Origin: Verrucomicrobiota bacterium
GTDB lineage: Bacteria; Verrucomicrobiota; Verrucomicrobiia; Chthoniobacterales; UBA10450
Direction of reading: 5' to 3'
Assembly: GCA_003220155.1 (NCBI GenBank)
Contig: QHRO01000023.1
Coordinates: 1 to 53,173 of the forward strand
Length of the DNA: 53,173 bases
Each line of letters starts with the position of its first letter. Within the stretch, counting starts at the first letter, position 1. Shown one piece after another: positions 1-7,840 of this stretch. A program made the position numbers and the translations under genes. The notes beneath the pieces are model-generated. The model was given only the letters and a program-made list of their open reading frames with translations, was not told where the DNA came from and searched no databases.

Positions 1-3
1 TGG

Positions 4-174
4 TCAAGCACGACGCTGATTTGTTTTACCACTCGTAAATCCGGTTTCATTTCTTGGATTGAAAGCGAGCAGGCGTTTGCCGGTGACATCGAAAATCACT
101 TCACTAAAGGGGATTCCACGCAGCTGTGCATCTTCCCGAAGCAACCAAGGAATTAACGCATCAACTGGCGTTTT
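4..174 (-). other. Coding-like 3' fragment, unrecognised
   Basis: On the minus strand a 56-codon open frame with no start codon runs to a TGA near the window edge. It begins after an in-frame TGA at 177-175. The translation looks protein-like (it contains RGIPFSEVIFDVTGKRLLAF), but I do not recognise the family. It lies beyond the stop of the decayed phosphorylase, so it may be the tail of another broken gene. It could also be chance. Confidence 0.2.
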
Positions 175-283
175 TCATTTGTTTGCGACGCGGCGATGGT
201 TTGCGCTTGAATGCTCCAGACAAACACGGCCCCCCGTCGTCCCGATCCGGCAAAGGCGAGAAGGGGATCTCACAAACATTCGC

Positions 284-1002
284 CTAAAGATCGCATTCAT
301 CTCCAACCACCGTCGCCGTCCTCAGCAACGGCAAGACTTGTTCGAGATCATCGTTTGTTCGTGCATGCACACGCATGAGCGGTTCGTCCTGTTGCACGCT
401 CTCGCCGATTTTTTCAAATCGGAAATGCCGACGGCCAAATCAATTTTGTCGTCTACTTGTTGCCGGCCTCCGCCAAGCAAGAATGAGGCGCGTCCGATCT
501 TTTCCGCGTCCATCGCAGTAATTTTGCCGGCGTGATCGGATCTGATTTGCCGATGAAAACGCCGATGCGCTCGAGTTGTTTGATCGCGCGCGTTCGATCC
601 AGGTTCACATTGAAGCCAGGAATGCTTTCGAGCTTATCAAGCGTGCCGCCAGTGATATCCAGACCGCGACCGGAAATCATTGCACCCAAACCTTCATCGC
701 AGGCCAGCAGCGGTGCCAGAACGAGTGAAGTCTTTCCGCCAATTGCGCCGGTCGAGTGTTTGTCGACCTTGGGCGGCGAGTTTGGTGGATACTCGAATAT
801 CTGGCCGCTCTCCAGCATTGCTTTGGTCAAATGCCAGGTTCCCCTGTCGCTCATGCCGCGGCAAAAAAATTGCCATCCCCAGCGCGCTCATCTGTTAATC
901 GGGAATTTCTCCGCGAGTAAAACCGGAGATAACCTGCGCGATTTCTTCCGAGCTCAATTCGCCGCCATCGCGCTTCTTCTCAATCAATGACGGTAGGTGC
1001 AT
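284..1002 (-). pseudogene. deoA: Decayed pyrimidine-nucleoside (thymidine) phosphorylase
   Basis: Pieces of a thymidine/pyrimidine-nucleoside phosphorylase can be read in order, but in different frames. The N-terminus (IEKKRDGGELSSEEIAQVISG) ends at a TAA where the family has Tyr in IPDYQM. A frameshift follows near 860. The phosphate-binding and glycine-rich segments (VDKHSTGAIGGKTSLVLAPL, SGRGLDITGGTLDKLESIPG) are then intact. Another shift leads to the C-terminal GRASFLLGGGRQQVDDKID segment, which ends at TAG 286-284. The whole remnant spans about 240 codons against roughly 430 in the family. Most of the middle, between the ITPADK and AAEIGRA regions, is therefore deleted. It once salvaged pyrimidine nucleosides and is now clearly non-functional. 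Confidence 0.75.
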
Positions 1003-1010
1003 GATCAGAA

Positions 1011-1100
1011 ACTGGAGTAATGGAGTGATGGAGTAGTGGAGCAATGGAGTTCAAAGCAACAGCTTTGCTTCCGCCTTATCATCACTCCATCACTCCATCG
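1011..1100. repeat. Short-period tandem repeat with inverted arms
   Basis: The plus strand reads TGGAGTAA, TGGAGTGA, TGGAGTAG, TGGAGCAA, TGGAGTT in near-tandem at about 1012-1050. It is then followed by the inverse, ATCACTCCATCACTCCATCG, at about 1080-1099. The two halves can fold into one imperfect hairpin. It sits between the decayed phosphorylase and the aldehyde-dehydrogenase-like gene. Confidence 0.75.
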
Positions 1101-1114
1101 CTGCCGCGCAGCGG

Positions 1115-1987
1115 TTAGAGTCCGATCGGATGCCACGCCGTTTTCATTTCGACCGTATCGAGAATCCAATACGGGTTTTCCCCCTCGCGACCGAAGTAAT
1201 TAGCTACAGTGCGACGGATGTAACGCTTGACGTTGATAGCGGTGCCAGCCTGCAATTCCTCGCCGATCTTTTCATCGTCGCTGGCATCGACGATTGCATT
1301 GACATCCATATGACTGGTGAAATGCGGAGCGAGTTCGTTGCGATCACCGGCAAGAAGATTGAAAACACCGGCCGGAAGATCACTCGTCGCGATGATTTCG
1401 GAAAAGGTAAGAGGGGCGAGCGCGTTCGCGGTCGAAGCGAGCACGATGACGCTATTGCCGCTGGCGATGATTGGGGCAATAACCGAGACCATTCCGAGCA
1501 AGGCCGGTTCATCGGGCGCCAGCGCGGCGACCACGCCAGTCGGTTCGGGGATCGTAAAATTGAAATGCGACGTCGCGACCGGATTTACCGATCCGAGAAT
1601 TTGCGAAAACTTGTCGGTCCAACCGGCGTAATGAACCAGGCGATCAATCGCGGCCGTGACTTCGCGGCGCGCCCTCGCCGCCGGGCTGCCAACGCGGGCG
1701 AGCTCGCTTTCCAACTCGCGTCGGCGCCCTTCCAGCATTTCAGCCGCGCGATACAAAATTTGGCCGCGCAAATAAGGACTGCATTTCGTCCAGCCCGCGA
1801 CGGCACTTCGTGCCGCCCGGACCGCGTCACGAAAATCTTTTCGCGACGCACGCCAGTAATTAGCCAGCACGTTTCCCTGCCCATCGCGCGCGGCAATGAC
1901 ACGTCCATTTTCACCACGAGCGAATTTTCCGCCGATGAAAAGCTTGTAAGTTTTCTGCACCGTCAGCCGGCGCCTTGGCCTGGGCAT
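1115..1987 (-). CDS. Short aldehyde-dehydrogenase-family protein, no catalytic half
   Basis: A 290-residue protein matching the N-terminal part of the aldehyde dehydrogenase superfamily. It has the usual entry segment (YKLFIGGKFARGENGR), the helical stretch with RGQILYRAAEMLEGRR, and the NAD-binding region ending in SDLPAGVFNLLAGDR. After that the family would continue with the ELGGK and GQxC segments, but the protein instead ends in an unrelated tail (NYFGREGENPYW). The catalytic cysteine is therefore absent. I chose the ATG at 1987 over the more upstream one at 2032, because the upstream residues are not family-like and lie against the divergent fcl. Short non-catalytic ALDH partners sit beside full-length ALDH and deoC in some genomes. 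The neighbouring phosphorylase remnant fits a deoxyribonucleoside-salvage origin, which is inference. Confidence 0.72.
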   Translation of the reverse strand: MPRPRRRLTVQKTYKLFIGGKFARGENGRVIAARDGQGNVLANYWRASRKDFRDAVRAARSAVAGWTKCSPYLRGQILYRAAEMLEGRRRELESELARVGSPAARARREVTAAIDRLVHYAGWTDKFSQILGSVNPVATSHFNFTIPEPTGVVAALAPDEPALLGMVSVIAPIIASGNSVIVLASTANALAPLTFSEIIATSDLPAGVFNLLAGDRNELAPHFTSHMDVNAIVDASDDEKIGEELQAGTAINVKRYIRRTVANYFGREGENPYWILDTVEMKTAWHPIGL

Positions 1988-2042
1988 GAACTCAGGATTG
2001 CGTGGGCGGCAAAAAAAGAAAATGCTAAACACTCATTCGCGG

Positions 2043-2996
2043 ATGAAACAAAACGATAAAATTTACGTCGCCGGTCACAGTGGACTGGTCGGCGGCGCCT
2101 TGGTCCGCCTGTTGAAGGCACGCGGTTTTAACAATTTGATCACTCGCTCGCGGGCGGAAGTTGATTTGCGAGACGAACGAGCGGTCCGGAATTTTTTCGC
2201 CGAGGAAAGGCCGGACCTGGCGGTTCTGGCAGCGGCGAAGGTTGGCGGAATAAAAGCCAATATTGATGCGCCCGTCGAATTCCTGATCGAAAATTTACAG
2301 ATCCAGAACAACGTTATTCGTGCGGCGCACGAGGCCGGGGCGCGCAAACTTTTGTTCCTCGGCAGCTCGTGTATCTATCCGAAATTTGCACCACAACCAA
2401 TTCCGGAGAGCGCGCTCCTGAGCGGGCCGCTTGAACCGACCAACGAACCGTACGCGATTGCGAAGATTGCCGGCGTAAAATTGTGTCAGGCTTTCGCGCG
2501 CGAGTATGGCGCAAATTTCATCTCGGTCATGCCAACAAATCTTTACGGCCCGGGTGATGATTTCGATCTTGAGACTTCGCACGCGCTGGCGGCGTTGTTG
2601 CGCAAAGCGCACGAGGCCAAAATGAGCGGAGCGGGGGAGATGATTGTTTGGGGAACGGGCGTGCCGCGCCGTGAATTTCTTCACGTGGACGATTTGGCGG
2701 CGGCAGTTCTGTTCCTGCTGGAGAACTACGATTCGCCGGAAATTATCAACGTTGGGTGTGGCGAAGACATTTCCATTCTGGAATTGGCGGAATTGATTTG
2801 CGACGTGGTCGGCTTTCGGGGCGAGTTAAAGTGGGACCGCTCAAAACCGGACGGCACCCCGCGCAAATTGCTCGACATTTCCAAGATCAAAAAGCTCGGC
2901 TGGCAGCCAACGATTTCGCTGCGGGACGGGGTCGCCCGGTTTTACGAATGGTTTCTTGATAATTACGTGCCGCAGTCGATGGCAAGTGTGCGATGA
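2043..2996 (+). CDS. fcl: GDP-L-fucose synthase
   Basis: This short-chain dehydrogenase (317 aa) converts GDP-4-keto-6-deoxymannose to GDP-L-fucose by epimerisation and NADPH reduction in the cytosol. The Rossmann motif GHSGLVG is at residues 11-17, the catalytic Ser lies in SSCIYP (108-113), and the YxxxK pair is Y137/K141. PTNLYGPGDDFD (164-175) is typical of the family, and the length is normal. I take the ATG at 2043, since the fold begins a few residues later and upstream starts add an unrelated tail. The stop overlaps the next start by 4 bp. The partner GDP-mannose dehydratase is not in this window. It probably supplies fucose for surface glycans. Confidence 0.93.
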   Translation: MKQNDKIYVAGHSGLVGGALVRLLKARGFNNLITRSRAEVDLRDERAVRNFFAEERPDLAVLAAAKVGGIKANIDAPVEFLIENLQIQNNVIRAAHEAGARKLLFLGSSCIYPKFAPQPIPESALLSGPLEPTNEPYAIAKIAGVKLCQAFAREYGANFISVMPTNLYGPGDDFDLETSHALAALLRKAHEAKMSGAGEMIVWGTGVPRREFLHVDDLAAAVLFLLENYDSPEIINVGCGEDISILELAELICDVVGFRGELKWDRSKPDGTPRKLLDISKIKKLGWQPTISLRDGVARFYEWFLDNYVPQSMASVR

Positions 2997-3910
2997 AAAA
3001 ACTGCGGGTTGGCGTCGTTGGCGTCGGTCACATTGGCGGCAATCATGCGCGGATTTATGCCGAGCTGCCGCAGGCCGAGTTTATTGCCATTTTCGATATT
3101 GATCCCGTCCGTGCTGCTGAAATTGCGGCCAAATACAAGGCTAAGGCGGCGAGATCACTTGAGGAATTTGCCGGAATGGTCGACGCGGCGTCAGTCGCTA
3201 CCCCCACTAGCGCGCATTTTTCGGTCGCGCGTGATTTGCTTGTGCGCGGCAAACATTTGCTCATCGAAAAACCGATCACCGAAAATACCGCCGATGCGCG
3301 CGAACTCGCACAACTCGCGGCGGAAAAACGACTGGTTTTGCAGGTTGGCCATGTCGAACGCTTTAATCCCGTCCTCAGCGCGCTGGAACAGCGCCTGACC
3401 CATCCGCGTTTCATCGAAGCACATCGCCTCTCGCCTTATCCAAATCGCAGCACCGAGATCGGGGTTGTGCTCGATCTGATGATTCACGATCTGGAAATCA
3501 TTTTGCATCTGGTCGATTCGACGGTGGAAAACATCGACGCGGTAGGTGTGCCGGTGCTGAGCCGCGGTGAAGACATTGCGAATGCGCGGTTGCGTTTCAC
3601 CGATGGTTGCATCGCCAACATTACCTCGAGTCGCATCAGTCCGGAGCGGATGCGCAAGATCCGGGTGTTCCAGGAAGACGCCTATCTCTCGTTAGATTAT
3701 CAGGGGCAAAGCGGTGAAATTTACCGGCGGGTCAACGGGCAGATCACGCGCGAGCCGGTCGCAATTGAGAAAGAAGAGCCGTTACGGCAACAGCTCGCTT
3801 CCTTCGCCGATTGTGCGCTCACCGGCGGCGAACCGAGAGTCTCCGGTTCGCACGCCGCCGCCGCCCTCGAGCTGGCGGTCGAAATAACGAAACGAATCGC
3901 GAAAGCGTAG
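2993..3910 (+). CDS. Gfo/Idh/MocA-family oxidoreductase, lpxB neighbour
   Basis: A 305-residue NAD(P)-dependent sugar oxidoreductase. The nucleotide-binding motif is GVGHIG (10-15), the family EKP is at 92-94, and VGHVERFNP near residue 118 is typical. It overlaps fcl by 4 bp and ends one base before lpxB, so it is translationally linked to lipid A synthesis. In several phyla a Gfo/Idh enzyme beside lpxA or lpxB is GnnA, which oxidises UDP-GlcNAc at C3 so that the GnnB aminotransferase can make the diamino sugar for amide-linked lipid A. No gnnB is present here, so the GnnA role is a hypothesis from context. The general family call is secure. Confidence 0.85.
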   Translation: MKKLRVGVVGVGHIGGNHARIYAELPQAEFIAIFDIDPVRAAEIAAKYKAKAARSLEEFAGMVDAASVATPTSAHFSVARDLLVRGKHLLIEKPITENTADARELAQLAAEKRLVLQVGHVERFNPVLSALEQRLTHPRFIEAHRLSPYPNRSTEIGVVLDLMIHDLEIILHLVDSTVENIDAVGVPVLSRGEDIANARLRFTDGCIANITSSRISPERMRKIRVFQEDAYLSLDYQGQSGEIYRRVNGQITREPVAIEKEEPLRQQLASFADCALTGGEPRVSGSHAAAALELAVEITKRIAKA

Positions 3911-3911
3911 A

Positions 3912-5150
3912 ATGTCCGACGCAACCGTCTACTTCGTTGCGGGCGAGCGCAGCGGTGACAATCATGGCGCGGCCTTACTCAAGGCTTTGCGGGCACGTGC
4001 GCCGGAAATGCGATTTGTGGGACGCGGCGGGCCGAAAATGCGCGCGGTCGCCGGCGGAAAGTTTCGTGATTGGATCGATTACACCGCTGTCGTCGGATTA
4101 TGGGAAGTGATCAGGCGTTACCCTTTTTTTCGAAAGCAATTTCAGGCCACCATTTCCGAGATTGATGCTGCGCGGCCAAGCGCAGTCATGCTGATCGATT
4201 ACCCGGGATTTAATTTGCGCCTCGCCCGTGCGCTGCGCGCGAAATTTCCAGAGTTGAAAATTATTTATTACATCAGCCCGCAAGTTTGGGCGTGGAACCG
4301 GCGTCGCGTTTCGCAGATGGCCCAGTCGATTGATTTGATGCTCTGTATTTTCCCATTCGAACCCGAGCTCTATGAGACATCGTGCTTACGCGCGATTTTT
4401 GTAGGCCACCCGATGATGTCAGTCATCCCGAGCCCCTCTTCCATCATCGCGAGCGAAAACGCCAGTCCGTCTCGAACCGAGGGATCCCGTGACGAAATCT
4501 CAAAGCCAACTTCAACAGGCCTCATCACTGCAAGCCGGACTGACGTTTCCGCACGGGATGAAAACCTTGTCGGTTTATTTCCGGGCAGTCGCGAGCGCGA
4601 GGTGAAGAAGATTTTCCCGATCATGCGCAAAGCAGCGGTGGAATTGTCGCATCAAGATCACGATCTGCGTTTCGTCGTTTCAGCTGCGTCCGAGCCATTG
4701 GGCGAATTGATCCGCGCCAATCTTTACGGCAAGCACGCCACGGGAAAGTTTTCCATCGTTACGGGCGACGCTCGTTCTGTAATGGCCCGCGTGAATGTTG
4801 GGATGGTCGCTTCCGGCACGGCCACGCTCGAAGCCGCACTTTTGCAATTGCCTTTCGTCCTGATTTACCGGGTGGCGTGGCTTACTTATTTGGCTGCGCG
4901 CCTGGTTGTGAAAGTAAAGTATTTGGGAATGCCAAACGTGCTCGCCAATCGCGAGATTGTTCCCGAGTTTATTCAGCACAAAGCAGAACCGCGCGCGATC
5001 GCCGCGGCGGTGGCGCGTTTGCTCGCCGACAAAACGGAACGCGGCCGCATGCTCGCCGATTTTGCAAATGTAGCCCAGAAACTCGGGCGGGGTGAGGCGA
5101 GTGCGAATGCGGCCGAGGCAATCGTGACCGAATTGCGCCACGCAGGATGA
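3912..5150 (+). CDS. lpxB: Lipid-A-disaccharide synthase
   Basis: LpxB (412 aa, GT19) joins UDP-2,3-diacylglucosamine with lipid X to form the tetra-acyl disaccharide at the inner membrane. It has the family start FVAGERSGDNHGA (8-20), the YYISPQVWAWNRRRV segment (119-133), VGHP (164-167), and LFPGSREREV (222-231). Between VGHP and LFPGSR lies an extra low-complexity stretch of about 43 residues (roughly 171-213), rich in Ser, Thr, Pro and Arg. Its DNA resembles the intergenic palindromes of this genome (see the separate entry). The stop overlaps kynB by 4 bp. The rest of the protein looks intact, so function is probably kept. Confidence 0.92.
   Translation: MSDATVYFVAGERSGDNHGAALLKALRARAPEMRFVGRGGPKMRAVAGGKFRDWIDYTAVVGLWEVIRRYPFFRKQFQATISEIDAARPSAVMLIDYPGFNLRLARALRAKFPELKIIYYISPQVWAWNRRRVSQMAQSIDLMLCIFPFEPELYETSCLRAIFVGHPMMSVIPSPSSIIASENASPSRTEGSRDEISKPTSTGLITASRTDVSARDENLVGLFPGSREREVKKIFPIMRKAAVELSHQDHDLRFVVSAASEPLGELIRANLYGKHATGKFSIVTGDARSVMARVNVGMVASGTATLEAALLQLPFVLIYRVAWLTYLAARLVVKVKYLGMPNVLANREIVPEFIQHKAEPRAIAAAVARLLADKTERGRMLADFANVAQKLGRGEASANAAEAIVTELRHAG
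4422..4550. repeat. Repeat-derived in-frame insertion inside lpxB
   Basis: The segment opens with GTCATCCCGAGC and contains CGAGGGATCCC, the two ends of the palindromic repeat common between genes here. Bases 4460-4488 are the reverse complement of a core (GGATCCCTCG, then CGAG, then CGGACTGGCG) also found at 22105-22132 in the squalene synthase gene. A second, inverted copy of the GGACTG(G/A)CG part lies at about 4531-4553, which makes the insert itself imperfectly palindromic. The encoded residues 171-213 have no counterpart in the LpxB family as I know it. Confidence 0.6.
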
Positions 5151-5791
5151 AAAAGATCTGGGACATTTCGCGGCCGCTGACGAAAGATCTCGCCCCCTGG
5201 CCTGGGGATACGCCATTTCGGTATGAGCTAACCTGGCGTCTCAGCCAAACCTGTTCGGTCAATGTCGGTGCACTGAGCATGAGCGCGCACAACGGAACGC
5301 ACGCAGACGCGCCATTTCATTTCGACGGAAAAGGTGCCGCCATCGACTCCGTTCCACTCGCAAATTACATCGGAGCGGCGGTCGTGATCGATCTTGCGGG
5401 AAGGTTTTCCCGGACTCAGCCTTCCATCGGCGTTGTTGATTTGAAACATGCGCGTGCGCAAATCGCCAAAACGCGCCGGGTCCTGCTGAAAACGAATTGT
5501 TTTCCGGATTCGACGCGATTTCCGGACTGGATTCCGGTGCTGAAACCTGAGGCGATCGCCTGGTTGAGCGAACTGCACGTTGTCTTGCTCGGCATCGATG
5601 TCCCTTCAGTCGATCCGATCGAGGCGAAGGTTTTGGCGAATCATCAAGCTCTCGCAGTCCGAGAGATTGCCATCGTTGAGTCACTCGACCTGAGCGAGGT
5701 CAAAGCGGGAGTTTACAAATTTGCCGCGCTGCCACTGAAAATCGTTGGTGGCGATGCTGCGCCGATACGCGCGCTGCTTTGGCGCGAGTAG
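5147..5791 (+). CDS. kynB: Kynurenine formamidase / cyclase-family hydrolase
   Basis: This metal-dependent hydrolase (214 aa) of the cyclase family would hydrolyse N-formylkynurenine to kynurenine plus formate. The metal and catalytic motif HNGTHADAPFH is at residues 48-58. GIDVPSVDP is the usual C-terminal signature of KynB-type members, and the length is typical. Its start lies inside the lpxB stop (ATGA, 4 bp overlap). No other tryptophan-degradation gene is visible, so a related cyclase activity is possible. Confidence 0.78.
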   Translation: MKKIWDISRPLTKDLAPWPGDTPFRYELTWRLSQTCSVNVGALSMSAHNGTHADAPFHFDGKGAAIDSVPLANYIGAAVVIDLAGRFSRTQPSIGVVDLKHARAQIAKTRRVLLKTNCFPDSTRFPDWIPVLKPEAIAWLSELHVVLLGIDVPSVDPIEAKVLANHQALAVREIAIVESLDLSEVKAGVYKFAALPLKIVGGDAAPIRALLWRE

Positions 5792-5794
5792 GCA

Positions 5795-7288
5795 ATGAGT
5801 CAGATGGCATCGACTGAGACGGGTCAAAGTCGGCGAACGCTCCTAATCGTTAGCATGCTAACGGTTTGCTTTTTTGCGGTCGCGAACCTGCCCTGGACCC
5901 TGGACGATTACGACCAGGCGAAACAGGCCTTTGTCTCCTTTCAAATGATCGGTCAACAGCGCTGGCTCTATCAGACGACGCCGCACGAAGGAATGGGAGC
6001 CCGGGGGGGGCGCCACTCTTTCCACCATATCAGTGGCAAACCGCCTGCGGTCGCCTGGATTTCCGCCGCGCTCTATCGAATCACGCGCTCATGGGATTTT
6101 GCCTGGCGGTTTCCTTCTTTCGTTGCCGCGATCGCGCTCGCAGTTTTGGTTTTTCGCGGCGCGCGAACCTTTGGTGATTTGCCCGCGCTGTGCGCGCTTG
6201 CGGCATTTAGTCTGAATTTGTTGAGCGTGCGGTTGGCGACGCTAGTGCGAACCGATATGCCACTAGCGCTTGTTACTTTCGCGATCGGATTATTGATGTT
6301 CGAAAAAATCCGGACCCGAACGTCGTGGACGACGCGCGATCGACTCGCGCTTTGCCTGGTGCTGACCGCGGCGATGTTTGTCAAGGGACCAATCGTTTGG
6401 GCGTTCGTCCTCCCGCCACTGGTTATTTATCAATTGCGTCGAAAATGGCGTCCCACCTTTCCGAATGCGTGGAGCGGATGGATTCCCTGGGTTGCCTCTC
6501 TCGCGTTGTTCTATCTCTGGCTGATCTCAGGGATCCGTTTTATCGATGGATTTTACGAAGACGTTGTTTTAAACGAATTCGCCGCTCGCTTTCATGAGGG
6601 CATTCATCGTTCCCAACCATTGCTCTTTTACATCCCGCATTTGCTGCAAAAATTCGCGCCTTGGAGTTTGCTCATCATCGGATTGCTCGTGGCCGCATTG
6701 CGCAAAACGAAAGCGACAACCGGAAAGTGGCTGGGAAAGCTTTCGCCGGAAATGTTCTGGCTGATGACGTGGGCGCTCGGCGGCATCGTGGTGATGTCGT
6801 TAATTCCATCAAAGCGAGTAGACCGGATTTTTCCGGCAGTTCCACCGCTTTGCATGCTGCTGGCTGCGCAAATTAAGGCGAGTATGGCAGACAATGTTGC
6901 TCGCGTTCGCCGCATCGCCGTGTGCGCAATAATCTTTGCCTCAATTTTTACCGGTGCGTATTCGGCGATGCGGGTGATCGACGGTTACCTCAACGATCGC
7001 GATGCATTGGTGAAATTTGGCCGCGAAGTTCGCCGAATCGCAGAAGCGGAACATCTGCGATACGAAGTTCTACCGTCGCGCGACGAAGGGATGCTTTTGT
7101 ATTTGCAGCGGCCGCGTTTCTACACCCGCATAATCGAAGCGACAGCGACGCCGCCAGGTTTGGACGCGCTCGTCGTTCCAATCGATGAAGACCCCTGGCG
7201 CTCAGGCAAATTTCCCTATCGCGTCACCGTTGAAAAAAAGAGCGAAGATCCATCAAGTTATGGATTCCTGACGCTCCCGCGCGGATAA
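5795..7288 (+). CDS. Membrane glycosyltransferase (GT39/ArnT-like)
   Basis: A 497-residue polytopic membrane protein of the dolichyl-phosphate-mannose/ArnT type. A first hydrophobic segment (about 15-31) precedes an acidic loop with LDDYDQAKQAF (about 36-46), where the family places its catalytic Asp. ISGKPPAVAWISAALY and repeated hydrophobic helices follow up to about residue 400, then a soluble C-terminal part. Such enzymes move a sugar from a polyprenyl-phosphate carrier to lipid A, glycan or protein on the periplasmic side. The position just after lpxB and kynB makes a lipid A or envelope target plausible but unproven. Confidence 0.8.
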   Translation: MSQMASTETGQSRRTLLIVSMLTVCFFAVANLPWTLDDYDQAKQAFVSFQMIGQQRWLYQTTPHEGMGARGGRHSFHHISGKPPAVAWISAALYRITRSWDFAWRFPSFVAAIALAVLVFRGARTFGDLPALCALAAFSLNLLSVRLATLVRTDMPLALVTFAIGLLMFEKIRTRTSWTTRDRLALCLVLTAAMFVKGPIVWAFVLPPLVIYQLRRKWRPTFPNAWSGWIPWVASLALFYLWLISGIRFIDGFYEDVVLNEFAARFHEGIHRSQPLLFYIPHLLQKFAPWSLLIIGLLVAALRKTKATTGKWLGKLSPEMFWLMTWALGGIVVMSLIPSKRVDRIFPAVPPLCMLLAAQIKASMADNVARVRRIAVCAIIFASIFTGAYSAMRVIDGYLNDRDALVKFGREVRRIAEAEHLRYEVLPSRDEGMLLYLQRPRFYTRIIEATATPPGLDALVVPIDEDPWRSGKFPYRVTVEKKSEDPSSYGFLTLPRG

Positions 7289-7324
7289 GCTCGACTTTCT
7301 CCCATAAGCTCTTACTCTCGTTAG

Positions 7325-7840
7325 TTGGTGGAGTTTCCGAAAGCCGAGCTCGAAACTTTGTGGGCGCCCTGGCGCTTTGAGTACTTCGAGAAATCGGGCC
7401 CGCCCGATTTCCTGTCCGAGGCTGCGCGTGCCAGCGATGATGCCGCTCACCTCGTCCTCGTGCGCCGGAAAAATTCGTTTCTGATAATGAACCGCTATCC
7501 CTACACCGTCGGGCACTTGATGGCGGTGCCATATCGAAAGGTGGGCGAGCTGCGCGATCTCGGTGAAAATGAAGTCGTCGAGCTTTTTTCGCTCGTTGTG
7601 CGTGCTCAGGAGCTTTTGCGGCAGGTCACGAAAGCGCAGGGATTCAACATCGGTATCAACGTCGGCGAATGTGCAGGAGCGGGCGTGCCCGATCACCTGC
7701 ACATACACATTGTGCCGCGCTGGAGTGGAGACACTAATTTTATGCCGATGCTTTCCGGAACGCGTGTACTCTCACAAGGATTGAACGATCTCTACCAAAA
7801 GTTGAAGGCGGCGCAGACGGCGTTGGATGAAGCGAGATGA
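7325..7840 (+). CDS. HIT-family nucleotide hydrolase/phosphorylase
   Basis: A histidine-triad protein of about 171 aa with HLHIHIV at residues 124-130, preceded by GFNIGINVGECAGAGVPDH. Its N-terminus (TLWAPWRFEYF) resembles the Ap4A-phosphorylase-like branch of the HIT family. Its substrate is probably a dinucleoside polyphosphate or nucleotide conjugate. The frame opens at TTG 7325, and GTG 7328 is an equally good start; no clear Shine-Dalgarno sequence favours either. The stop overlaps the next gene by 4 bp. Confidence 0.85.
   Translation: MVEFPKAELETLWAPWRFEYFEKSGPPDFLSEAARASDDAAHLVLVRRKNSFLIMNRYPYTVGHLMAVPYRKVGELRDLGENEVVELFSLVVRAQELLRQVTKAQGFNIGINVGECAGAGVPDHLHIHIVPRWSGDTNFMPMLSGTRVLSQGLNDLYQKLKAAQTALDEAR

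Noticed and set aside
1130-2059. Long plus-strand open frame (309 codons) opposite the aldehyde-dehydrogenase-like gene
   Set aside because: The composition is Arg-rich and shadow-like, and the minus-strand frame has clear family similarity.
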